The position numbers and the translations under genes were made by a program. 64,000 nucleotides of DNA, from NCBI RefSeq assembly GCF_003002915.1, contig NZ_PVTG01000007.1, positions 62,001-126,000 of the forward strand. Reading direction: 5' to 3'. Source of the DNA: Geodermatophilus tzadiensis. Its GTDB lineage: Bacteria; Actinomycetota; Actinomycetes; Mycobacteriales; Geodermatophilaceae. Under the pieces are notes generated by a model. It was not told where the DNA came from. It did no database searches and worked only from the letters and a program-made list of their open reading frames with translations. This document shows positions 54,123-61,945 of this stretch, piece by piece (within the stretch, counting starts at the first letter, position 1; each line of letters begins with the position of its first letter).

Positions 54123-54584
54123 TCAGAGCTCGCCACGCCGGTCGAACGCCTCGGCATCGTCACCGACGAGGTGGACCGCCCCCTCCTCGGCCGACGCGCC
54201 GGCCCCGTCGACACCCACGTCGCGGGCGTGCAGGTCGCGGCCGGGATGGCCCCACGGGAGATCGACGAGACGCCCGGATCGTCGGTCCCCCACCTCGGCG
54301 TCGAGGAGTTCGCCGTCGGTGTCGCGGCTGTCACCTAGGCCGTCGCCGTCGTCCTCGTCGAGGTACTCCGGCCACTCCCTGGCCAACCGGGCATCCAGGC
54401 TCTGTCCGGTGATCTGCTCCCAGTGCGTCGTTCCCCAGTCACCCACCGCCCACGGACGGTCGGGAGGAGACCAGCCGCTGTCGAGGACGTCCAGGACGCC
54501 GTCGGTCTGGTCGAGACTGTCCTGCGGTTGCAGCAGACCGGAGTCCTGCTCGGGGTCCGCCCCGTTCCAGCCGAGGATCGACAT
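54123..54584 (-). CDS. DUF5709 family protein
   Basis: A 153-residue, strongly acidic protein matching the DUF5709 pattern: LDVLDSGWSPPDRPWAVGDWGTT, then SLDARLAREWPE, DTDGELLDAEVGDRRSGRLV, and a C-terminal GVDGAGASAEEGAVHLV. Conserved in Actinomycetota, function unknown. ATG at 54584 with AGGAGG upstream. It follows the redoxin gene by 60 bases on the same strand, so a shared transcript is likely. Its 3' end abuts the LAL remnant. Confidence 0.85.
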   Translation of the reverse strand: MSILGWNGADPEQDSGLLQPQDSLDQTDGVLDVLDSGWSPPDRPWAVGDWGTTHWEQITGQSLDARLAREWPEYLDEDDGDGLGDSRDTDGELLDAEVGDRRSGRLVDLPWGHPGRDLHARDVGVDGAGASAEEGAVHLVGDDAEAFDRRGEL

Positions 54585-54644
54585 GGCTGGCCTCCTGCCG
54601 TCGATGTACTGGTCCGAGGCCGTTCGCCCCGGCTTGGTCGGCGC

Positions 54645-55592
54645 TCAGCCGAAGGTGAAGGCGTAGGCGTCCGCACCGGCCTCGAGGAACTGGACCTCCA
54701 GGGTCCGGTCCCGGACCTGCCCGTGCTGGCGCACCAGTTGGTAGAGGCGGCCCTCACGCAGGACACCGGTCCCGTCCTCGGCGACGTCCACACCGTGCGA
54801 GGCCTCAGGGACCTGGCCGTCGAGGAGGACCCGGAAGGGGATCGGCTGGAGAACGCCCGGCGCGAGGACCAGGTGGGCGTCGCGGGCGTGGAAGCGGATG
54901 ACGATGCTCCCGCCGGCCTGCCGGACCTGCACGCTCTCGTCGCCGACTGACCAGTCACCGTGCAGGCTCCACTGCCCGGGACGCAGGCCCGACGACGGGT
55001 GAGGTGTGGACGGGCAGGCGCCCGCGGAACCGATCGGCGGTACGGGAGGCGTGCCCCGCTCACCACCTAGGTAGGTCTCGGGCGTCCGCAGGTCGACCCA
55101 GTCCGCCTCCGCTTCGACGCCGGTCGCGTCGACGTCGACGAGTGCCCGGTCGACGCTGAGCAGCCGCTGGAGGAGGCGCTCGGACTCCTCGTACCGGCCT
55201 TCGCCGGAGTACTCGTCGCGGATGACGCCATCGGCGTCGACGAAGTACAGCGCTGGCCAGTAGTGGTTGGCGAAGGACCGCCAGATCCGGTACTCGTTGT
55301 CGAGGGCGACGGGGTAGTCGATCCGCCGTTCCTCCGTCGCCGCCCGGACGGAGTCGAGGTCGCGTTCGAAGGGGAACTCCGGCGTGTGGACCCCGACGAC
55401 CACGAGACCGTCGTCCCGGTAGGCCCGCGACCAGGCACGGATGTAGGGCGCCGTGCGCAACCAGTTGATGCAGGTCAAGGTCCAGAACTCGACGAGGACG
55501 ACGTGTCCGCGGAGCGCGGCACTGCTCAGCGGGTCGGTGTTGAGCCAGCCGGTCGCTCCCGCGAGGGGAGGCATGTGGACACGGGTGAGCAT
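54645..55592 (-). CDS. Redoxin / DipZ C-terminal-like thioredoxin-fold protein
   Basis: A 315-residue protein. A thioredoxin fold (about 1-150) contains LVEFWTLTCINWLRTAPYIRAW, and a carbohydrate-binding-like beta domain (about 190-315) follows, as in the C-terminal part of DipZ. The active-site motif is C-I-N-W, so the second cysteine of CxxC is absent; it cannot form the usual disulfide and may use a single peroxidatic cysteine. No signal peptide or membrane anchor is seen, so it is cytoplasmic. ATG at 55592 follows GGAGG. Confidence 0.82.
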   Translation of the reverse strand: MLTRVHMPPLAGATGWLNTDPLSSAALRGHVVLVEFWTLTCINWLRTAPYIRAWSRAYRDDGLVVVGVHTPEFPFERDLDSVRAATEERRIDYPVALDNEYRIWRSFANHYWPALYFVDADGVIRDEYSGEGRYEESERLLQRLLSVDRALVDVDATGVEAEADWVDLRTPETYLGGERGTPPVPPIGSAGACPSTPHPSSGLRPGQWSLHGDWSVGDESVQVRQAGGSIVIRFHARDAHLVLAPGVLQPIPFRVLLDGQVPEASHGVDVAEDGTGVLREGRLYQLVRQHGQVRDRTLEVQFLEAGADAYAFTFG

Positions 55593-55806
55593 GTCGGACC
55601 TCCGGGGTGTCGCGCGCTCCAGGGGGTCGAGGGCACCCAGGGGCGCAGCCTGAAGTCCCCGGTCGCGGCCCCACCCGCCGCGGTCTCTTCCGGGCGACAG
55701 GTGGGGCGTGCAGGTAGCGGTCCGGGTGGGCGGGCTCCAGTGGGAGTCCGTGCTGCCGGTCCCGCGCCTGGGCGTCGACCGGTGACCCGCCCCCGCCGCG
55801 CGCCGG

Positions 55807-56481
55807 TCAGCTGGGTGGCTGCTCGCCGGTCTGCTCGCGCAGCATGAACTCGGCGTACCACTCCGGCCAGTCAGGGTCCGCCTGACCGGTGCGGGACTCG
55901 TGCGCGGCATGGGCGGCCGCCGCCCGGCGCAGGGCCCGGGACAGGTCGTCCGCCGACGTGTAGGTCGTCTCCCCCTCGACCCGGCCGGGGAACCGGGCGG
56001 TGATCTCCTGCAGCACCCAGCCGTTGCCGTCGGGGTCGGTGAAGTCCAGGAAGGAGCCGTAGGTGCCGCGATCGGGGTGCGGGCCGGGCACCGGCGGGTC
56101 GTTGCCGGGGAACCTGCAGGCGTAGCCGTCCTGGCAGTGGTAGATGCCGCTGTTGGGCACTCCGCGGGCCACGAGCTCGGCGTGCGCGGCCTCGATGTCG
56201 CCGACGATCAGGTGGAGGCTCTGCGCCGACCCGGGCGCCGCCGAGGTGACGTTCGTGCCGAACTGGATCGAGCACGCCGATCCCGGTGGCGTGAACTGGA
56301 CCCCTCGGAAGTGGTCGCCCACCGTGGAGTCGCCGTCCAGCCGCCAGCCCAGCCCCTGGTAAAAGGCGATCGCCCGGTCGACGTCGGACACCGGGATGAC
56401 GATCACCTCCAGCTTCATGTCGATCGTCGCGACGCCCGCGACTGCGGCGCCCTCGTTGCCCCGGATCTCGGTGGTGCTCAT
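55807..56481 (-). CDS. VOC (glyoxalase/dioxygenase superfamily) protein with C-terminal tail domain
   Basis: A 224-residue protein. The VOC fold (about 20-165) opens MKLEVIVIPVSDVDRAIAFYQGLGWRLDGD and ends FTDPDGNGWVLQEITARFPGR. A 50-residue tail (SADDLSRALRRAAAAHAAHES...WPEWYAEFMLREQTG) follows. It is paralogous to the protein at 59729, and its tail is homologous to the separate small protein at 60252. The ligand and reaction are unknown. ATG at 56481 with GAGGAGGG upstream; palindrome site 2 is 60 bases upstream. Confidence 0.88.
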   Translation of the reverse strand: MSTTEIRGNEGAAVAGVATIDMKLEVIVIPVSDVDRAIAFYQGLGWRLDGDSTVGDHFRGVQFTPPGSACSIQFGTNVTSAAPGSAQSLHLIVGDIEAAHAELVARGVPNSGIYHCQDGYACRFPGNDPPVPGPHPDRGTYGSFLDFTDPDGNGWVLQEITARFPGRVEGETTYTSADDLSRALRRAAAAHAAHESRTGQADPDWPEWYAEFMLREQTGEQPPS

Positions 56482-56540
56482 CCCGCCCTCCTCGATGTCT
56501 CCGACGAGGTCGACGCTCCCCCCCGGATCGCCGCCTCACA

Positions 56541-56557
56541 CCAGGGAGACACCCTGG
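56541..56557. promoter_or_regulatory. Palindrome site 2, CCAGGG-N5-CCCTGG
   Basis: The 17-base site CCAGGGAGACACCCTGG, in the divergent region between the VOC gene (minus, 60 bases away) and LAL paralogue 2 (plus, 195 bases away). The 18-base element CGACGAGGTCGACGCTCC at 56502-56519 keeps the same 21-base spacing as at site 1. This is the best candidate binding site for the LAL regulator. Confidence 0.7.
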
Positions 56558-56751
56558 GCGGCCCCCTGGGATCCCGAGCTCCACGCCGGGCCGTGGGCCG
56601 ATCCGTGCGCGGGCACTCGCCGTGCGCACTGACTCGCTCGAACCGATCAGCGGGCTCCCGTCGGTGTGGTGAGAGTCACTATCATCCCGGGCGCCACCCT
56701 CGCCGGTGGCCTCGACCTGAGCGTCCTGACCCACGAAGTGGGCGGTGTGGC

Positions 56752-59532
56752 ATGGCCCCTACCACCTCCCTGCCCCGCCTCCTCGGGCGGCGCAACGAGT
56801 CCGACGAGCTGAGCAGCCTCGTGGCGGCAGCGAAGGCGGGACGCAGTCAGGTGCTGGTCCTGCGTGGCGAGGCCGGGATCGGCAAGACCGCCCTGCTCGA
56901 GGTCGTCCTGGAGCGCGCGGTCGGCTGCCACGTGGCGCGTGCATCCGGGGTCGAGTCGGAGATGGAACTGGCGTTCGCGAGCCTGCACCAGCTGTGCAGC
57001 GCCTTCCTCGACCGGCTGGACGGCCTGCCCGCTCCGCAGCGGGATGCGTTGGGCACGGCGTTCGGGCTGCGGTCTGGCAGTGGCCCGGACCGCTTCCTCA
57101 TCGGCTTGGCCGTGCTGACCCTGTTCGCGGACCTGGCCGAGGACCGGCCGTTGGTGTGCGTCGTCGACGACGCCCAGTGGCTGGACCAGGCCTCCGCGCA
57201 GGTCCTGGAGTTCGTCTCGCGGCGGCTCGCCGCAGAACGGGTGGCGCTCGTGTTCGCCGTCCGTGACCCCGACGGTGACGGCCGGCTCGCCGGTCTACCG
57301 GACCTGCAGGTCGCGGGCCTGGGTCCTCACGACGCGGCCGCACTCCTGCAGTCGGCCCTGACCGGGCCCCTCGACCCCCGCGTCCGTGAGCGCATCCTCG
57401 CCGAGAGCCACGGCAATCCCCTGGCGCTCCTGGAACTGCCCCGGGGGCTCTCCACAGCCGACCTGGCCTTCGGCGGCGACCCCGGCGACACCACCACGTC
57501 CCTGTCCCTCCGCCTCGAGCGCACCTTCCTGCACCAGGTCGAGCTCCTCCCACCCCCGGCCAGGCGCCTGCTGCTCACCGCCTCGGCCGAACCGGTGGGC
57601 GACGTCCCGCTCCTGTGGCGCGCCGCCGACCTGCTCGGCATCGAGCCCGAGGCCGCGACGACGTGCGAGGCCGCTGGCTTGATCGAGCTGCGGGACCGGA
57701 TCCGCTTCCGGCATCCGCTGGTGCGGTCGGCCGTCTACCGGTCGGCCACCCCGTCCGACCGCCGCAAGGTCCACGCAGCTCTCGCCGAGGTGACCGACCC
57801 CGACCTCGATCCCGACCGGAGAGCCTGGCACCGGGCGTGCGCGGCGACGGGGCCGGACGAGGTTGTGGCTGCCGAGCTGGAGCGCTCAGCCGATCGGGCC
57901 CTCGCGCACGGCGGTCTGGCCGCAGCCGCCGCCTTCCTGGATCGCGCGACGGCGTTGACGCCCGATCCCGCCCGACGAACCCAGCGCGCCTTGCAGGGGG
58001 CACAGGCCAAGGTGACCGCCGGCCAGTTCGCCGAGGCGTCGAGTCTGCTGACCGCAGCCGCCCTGGGATCGATGAGCGAGGCGGACCGAGCACGGCGCGA
58101 CCTGCTGCTGGCGCAGATGTCCTTCGCGGCCAACCGCGGCAACGAGGCCCTGCCGCTGCTGTTGGAGGCGGCACAGCGACTGGAACCACTCGACCCGCGG
58201 CTCGCCCGGACCACCTACCTGGACGCGCTGGCAGCGGCGCTCTTCGCCGGCCGATTCGCGGCCGGCCCCACCGCCCGGCACGTGGCCGAGGCCGCCCGGA
58301 GCTCCCCGCCGGCACCCTCGGCCGGCAAGGGTGACGTCCTGCTCGACGGGCTCGCGGTCCGGTTCACCGACGGGTTCCCGGCGTCTGTGCCGGCCTGCCG
58401 CCGAGCAGTGCGGATGTTCACGGACGGCGAACTGAGCCTGGACGAGGCCCTGCGGTCCGCGTGGCTGGCGGCGTCCACGGCGGTGTCCCTGTGGGACGAC
58501 GCCGGCTGGGACGTCCTGACCCGCCGACACCTGCAGACCGCTCGGGGGGCCGGCGCTCTCAGCGCACTTCCGCTGGCCCTCACCAGCCGGGTCTTCGTGC
58601 ACCTGTTCACCGGAGACCTGACCGCGGCCTCGTCCCTGGTCCAGGAGATCCAGACCGTGTCGGAGGTGACCGGAGGCGTGGGCGCGCTGGCCCCGTACGG
58701 CGAGGCGTGCCTCGCGGCGGTCCGCGGGGAGGCCGAGAAGGCGGACCGGATGACCGCGAGCTGCCTCGAGGACTTCCTCAGCCGCGGGGAGGGAGTGGGC
58801 GTCAACATGATGCAGTGGGCCCGGGCCGTACTCCACAACGGCCAGGGTCGCTACGAGGAAGCCCTGCGGGCCGCCCGGGACGCGGCCGCCGACCCGTTGG
58901 AGCTGGGCCCACCACAGTGGGCTCTGGTCGAGATGGTCGAGGCGGGAGTCCGGTCCGGCGACGCCAGGGCTGCCGCCGAGGCCACCGACCACATCTCGGC
59001 GATGGCCCGCTCCAGCGCAACCGACTGGGTGCTGGGCGTCGAGGCGGCCAGTCGCGCCCTGCTCAGCGACCGAGGCAGCGCCGAGGACCTCTACCGAGAG
59101 GCCATCGAACGCCTGGGCCGGACCTCCCTGCACGTCACCCATGCCCGGACCCGCCTGCTGTACGGGGAGTGGCTGCGCAGAGAGGGGCGCCGCGTCGATG
59201 GCCGCACCGAGCTGAGGGCGGCGCACGAGACGCTGAGCACAATGGGCGTGCGGGGCTTCGCCGAGCGGGCCCGTCACGAGCTCCTCGCCACCGGCGAGAC
59301 GGTGCGCAAGCGCACCACCGAGGCGCCTACCGAGCTCACGCCCCAGGAGACGCACATCGCGCAGCTGGTGGCGCAGGGACTCACCAACCCCGAGATCGGT
59401 GCGGCCCTGTTCATCAGCGCCCGCACCGTCGAGTGGCACCTGCGGAAGATCTTCGCGAAGGTCGGCGTGGCCACGCGCCGCGAGCTGCGCCGGTCGATGG
59501 TGGACATCGACAGGGCGTCCGCGAGCGCCTGA
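56752..59532 (+). CDS. LAL-type LuxR family regulator with ATPase domain (paralogue 2)
   Basis: A 926-residue paralogue of the protein at 48176, collinear throughout: Walker A GEAGIGKT at residues 39-46, LVCVVDDAQWLDQ near 134-146, a long helical repeat region, and the LuxR helix-turn-helix from ELTPQETHIAQLVAQGLTNPEIG to RELRRSM near the C-terminus. ATG at 56752 starts the conserved N-terminus. It sits between the two VOC genes, and both intergenic regions carry a CCAGGG-N5-CCCTGG palindrome, so it probably activates both VOC genes and perhaps itself. Confidence 0.92.
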   Translation: MAPTTSLPRLLGRRNESDELSSLVAAAKAGRSQVLVLRGEAGIGKTALLEVVLERAVGCHVARASGVESEMELAFASLHQLCSAFLDRLDGLPAPQRDALGTAFGLRSGSGPDRFLIGLAVLTLFADLAEDRPLVCVVDDAQWLDQASAQVLEFVSRRLAAERVALVFAVRDPDGDGRLAGLPDLQVAGLGPHDAAALLQSALTGPLDPRVRERILAESHGNPLALLELPRGLSTADLAFGGDPGDTTTSLSLRLERTFLHQVELLPPPARRLLLTASAEPVGDVPLLWRAADLLGIEPEAATTCEAAGLIELRDRIRFRHPLVRSAVYRSATPSDRRKVHAALAEVTDPDLDPDRRAWHRACAATGPDEVVAAELERSADRALAHGGLAAAAAFLDRATALTPDPARRTQRALQGAQAKVTAGQFAEASSLLTAAALGSMSEADRARRDLLLAQMSFAANRGNEALPLLLEAAQRLEPLDPRLARTTYLDALAAALFAGRFAAGPTARHVAEAARSSPPAPSAGKGDVLLDGLAVRFTDGFPASVPACRRAVRMFTDGELSLDEALRSAWLAASTAVSLWDDAGWDVLTRRHLQTARGAGALSALPLALTSRVFVHLFTGDLTAASSLVQEIQTVSEVTGGVGALAPYGEACLAAVRGEAEKADRMTASCLEDFLSRGEGVGVNMMQWARAVLHNGQGRYEEALRAARDAAADPLELGPPQWALVEMVEAGVRSGDARAAAEATDHISAMARSSATDWVLGVEAASRALLSDRGSAEDLYREAIERLGRTSLHVTHARTRLLYGEWLRREGRRVDGRTELRAAHETLSTMGVRGFAERARHELLATGETVRKRTTEAPTELTPQETHIAQLVAQGLTNPEIGAALFISARTVEWHLRKIFAKVGVATRRELRRSMVDIDRASASA

Positions 59533-59576
59533 CGCCTGCGGCACACCGGCCAACGAGGTCACCGGCTCCCGGTCAG

Positions 59577-59597
59577 GCGCCCCCCTCCGCGGGGCGC
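59577..59597 (+). terminator. Hairpin terminator after LAL paralogue 2
   Basis: GCGCCCC and GGGGCGC arms (7 bp) around a 7-base loop, 44 bases after the stop and 36 bases before palindrome site 3. Confidence 0.5.
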
Positions 59598-59633
59598 GAC
59601 GACCGACCCCTGGCCGCCGAGCCCGTCGGCCGG

Positions 59634-59650
59634 CCAGGGTCTTCCCCTGG
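59634..59650. promoter_or_regulatory. Palindrome site 3, CCAGGG-N5-CCCTGG
   Basis: The 17-base site CCAGGGTCTTCCCCTGG with the same arms and spacer length as sites 1 and 2 but a different spacer, 78 bases upstream of the second VOC gene. Conserved arms with a free spacer are what a protein-binding dyad would leave. Confidence 0.7.
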
Positions 59651-59728
59651 GGCGAGCACGGCCCCCGACGCGTCACGGTCTCCCCTGACACCGACAGGTG
59701 CCGGCCAATCGACACGAGGAGACCCACC

Positions 59729-60169
59729 GTGGACATGGAGCTCGAAGTCGTCTCAGTGCACGTCGCCGACGTCGACCGCGCCAAGCAGTTCTACAAGGAA
59801 CTGGGCTGGCGCGAGGACGCCGACTTCCCGGGCGAGGGGGGCTACCGCGTCGTGCAGATGACACCGCCCGGATCGCCCGCATCGATCCACTTCGGCACCG
59901 GAACCGTCCAGCCGGACGGCCCCGTGCAGGGCCTGTTCCTCGCCGTCTCCGACGTCGAGGCCGCCCGCAGCGAGCTCATCGCGCACGGCGCACAGGTCAG
60001 CGAGGTCTTCCACGACGCCCACAAGGGCCCGCTGCGGGCCGATCCCGCGGCCCGGCTCAGCGGACCGCACCCCCAGCACCTGAGCTACGCCTCCTACGCG
60101 ACCTTCAGCGACCCGGACGGGAACACCTGGGTCCTGCAGGAGATCACCACCCGCCTCCCGGGCCGCTGA
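59729..60169 (+). CDS. VOC (glyoxalase/dioxygenase superfamily) protein
   Basis: A 146-residue single VOC module: MELEVVSVHVADVDRAKQFYKELGWREDAD, QMTPPGSPASIHFGTG, and the end FSDPDGNTWVLQEITTRLPGR. Strongly similar to the VOC part of the protein at 55807 but without its tail. GTG at 59729 follows GAGGAG. It is followed by the tail-domain gene and a flavoprotein gene, forming a likely operon driven from the promoter bearing palindrome site 3. Reaction unknown. Confidence 0.9.
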   Translation: MDMELEVVSVHVADVDRAKQFYKELGWREDADFPGEGGYRVVQMTPPGSPASIHFGTGTVQPDGPVQGLFLAVSDVEAARSELIAHGAQVSEVFHDAHKGPLRADPAARLSGPHPQHLSYASYATFSDPDGNTWVLQEITTRLPGR

Positions 60170-60251
60170 CACCACCGCCCGGGCGGGCGACGAGGGTCGA
60201 CGCACCGTCCCGGGCGTAGCGCGCAACCGCCCCCAGAGCGAGAGGACCACC

Positions 60252-60440
60252 ATGGACGTCGGCACCCTGACCGGCCTGCTCCGCGAGGCCGAGGAGCACC
60301 ACGGTCCCTACGAGGCAACCGCCCCTCCGCACCACTGGTCGGGCTGGTACGCCGCCTACATCGTCGCCCGTGAGCACGGCCGCAGCCCCGAGGAGGCCAT
60401 CGCCGAGGCGTCCGGGCATCTCGAGGGGACGCACCGATGA
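60252..60440 (+). CDS. Small protein homologous to the VOC tail domain
   Basis: A 62-residue helical protein (MDVGTLTGLLREAEEHHGPYE, then HHWSGWYAAYIVAREHGRSPEEA). It matches the C-terminal tail of the VOC protein at 55807: L-R-A-x-x-H, then W-x-x-WYA-x-x-x-x-RE-x-G. Here the domain is free-standing after a tail-less VOC gene, so it is probably a subunit that binds the VOC protein or its partner. ATG at 60252 has GAGAGGACC upstream. The stop overlaps the flavoprotein start by four bases. Confidence 0.8.
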   Translation: MDVGTLTGLLREAEEHHGPYEATAPPHHWSGWYAAYIVAREHGRSPEEAIAEASGHLEGTHR

Positions 60441-61801
60441 CGACCGACTACGACGTCATCGTCCTCGGCGCCGGCGCGCCCGGCGAGCACTGTGCGGCCG
60501 CGCTCGCCGCGGGGCGGCTGCGCGTTGCGCTCGTCGAGCGCGAGCTCGTCGGCGGGGAGTGCTCGTACTGGGCCTGCATTCCGTCCAAGACGCTGCTGCG
60601 CGCCGGCGAGGCCGTGCACGCCGCACGGGAGACCGGCGCCACCGCGCAGGTGGACGTGCAGGCCGCCCTGGCCTGGCGAGACTTCATGGTGTCGGGCCAC
60701 TCCGATGCCGGCCAGGAAGGCTGGCTCGCCGACAACGGCATCGACCTGCTCCGCGGGACCGGCCGGCTCGCCGGGCCGGGAGCCGTCGAGGTGGACGGCA
60801 CCCGGTACACCGCCGCCCACGTCGTCCTCGCCTGCGGATCCGACCCCGTGCTGCCGCCGGTTCCCGGCCTGCAGCAGCTCGAGGGCGTGTGGACGAACCG
60901 GGGCGCGACGGGCATGACCGAGGTGCCTCGCCGGCTGCTCGTGCTGGGTGGCGGTGCCGTCGGCGTCGAGATGGCGCAGGCCGTCCGGCGCCTCGGCGGA
61001 GAGGTCGCCCTGGTCGAGAGGGGAGACCGGCTGCTGGCCCGGGAGCCGGCGCCGCTCGGCGACGCGCTCGGCGAGGTGCTGCGCCGCGACGGCGTCGAGG
61101 TGCTCCTCGGCACCCGGGTCGACCGGGCACGTCGCGAGGGCACCGACTTCGTGCTGACGCTCGGCGACGGTCGCGAGCTGCGGGGCGACCGGCTCCTCGT
61201 CGCCACCGGCCGCCGCGCTCGGGTCGAGGGGGTGGGCCTGGAGACCGTCGGGATCTCCCCCGACGCACGGGGCGTCCCGGTCGACGGCCGGCTCCGGGCC
61301 GCCGAGCGCACCTGGGCCATCGGCGACGTCACCGGCCTGTGGCAGCTCACCCACGTCGGCAAGTACCAGGCCAGGATCGTCGCGGCGAACATCCTCGGCG
61401 AGCCACGCGAGGCCAACTACGAGGCGGTGCCCCGGGTGGTGTACACCGATCCCCAGGCGGCCGCGGTGGGCGCGGCGGAGGGGCTCCACTCCGCCACGAC
61501 CGCGGTGTCCGACGTCGCCAAGACGGCGACCTGGACCCGGGAGTACGGCCGGAGCATCGGTCACCTGACCCTGCTCAGCGATGGCCACCGGCTCACCGGC
61601 GCGCACGCCGTCGGCCCGGAGGCCGGCGAGTGGCTGCAGCAGGCGACCCTGGCCATCCGGGCCCATGTCCCGCTCGGGGTGCTGGTGGACACCATCCAGC
61701 CGTTCCCGACGTTCTCCGAGATCTTCCTCGCCACGCTCGGGCGACTGACCGCGACGGTAGCGCCGGGACGACGCGAACTCGTCGAGGCGGCACCGTCCTG
61801 A
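60437..61801 (+). CDS. FAD-dependent pyridine nucleotide-disulfide oxidoreductase
   Basis: A 454-residue flavoprotein of the mercuric reductase / dihydrolipoamide dehydrogenase class. The FAD loop VIVLGAGAPGEHCA is at the N-terminus, the redox disulfide lies in GGECSYWACIPSK (CX4C), the NAD loop is LVLGGGAVGVEMAQ near residues 169-182, and the second FAD motif is TWAIGDVTG. The C-terminal dimer motif is FPTFSE rather than HPTxSE; the usual base histidine is missing, so it may reduce a small electron acceptor rather than a thiol disulfide. ATG start at 60437, coupled to the small tail-domain gene. Confidence 0.9.
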   Translation: MTTDYDVIVLGAGAPGEHCAAALAAGRLRVALVERELVGGECSYWACIPSKTLLRAGEAVHAARETGATAQVDVQAALAWRDFMVSGHSDAGQEGWLADNGIDLLRGTGRLAGPGAVEVDGTRYTAAHVVLACGSDPVLPPVPGLQQLEGVWTNRGATGMTEVPRRLLVLGGGAVGVEMAQAVRRLGGEVALVERGDRLLAREPAPLGDALGEVLRRDGVEVLLGTRVDRARREGTDFVLTLGDGRELRGDRLLVATGRRARVEGVGLETVGISPDARGVPVDGRLRAAERTWAIGDVTGLWQLTHVGKYQARIVAANILGEPREANYEAVPRVVYTDPQAAAVGAAEGLHSATTAVSDVAKTATWTREYGRSIGHLTLLSDGHRLTGAHAVGPEAGEWLQQATLAIRAHVPLGVLVDTIQPFPTFSEIFLATLGRLTATVAPGRRELVEAAPS

Positions 61802-61821
61802 TCCGCCCGCTCTCGCCGCCC

Positions 61822-61871
61822 CGCCGACGATCTCCGGAGCCTTCCCGTGGGAGCCCCGGAGATCGTCGGCG
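61822..61871. terminator. Bidirectional terminator, 16-bp perfect stem
   Basis: CGCCGACGATCTCCGG at 61822-61837 is the exact reverse complement of 61856-61871, with an 18-base loop. It lies between convergent genes (stops at 61801 and 61946) and can serve both strands. The best-supported terminator in the window. Confidence 0.8.
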
Positions 61872-61945
61872 AGCGGCAATGGACCACGTCCGGTACCGAG
61901 GTGGCCGTCGGGGGCGGTGTGTCCTGCGCTCCCGGGCCCGGGGGC

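Noticed and set aside
51136..54584. Insertion sequence or phage as cause of the pseudogenes
   Set aside because: No transposase, integrase, terminal inverted repeats or target duplications were seen; decay by deletion and frameshift explains it.
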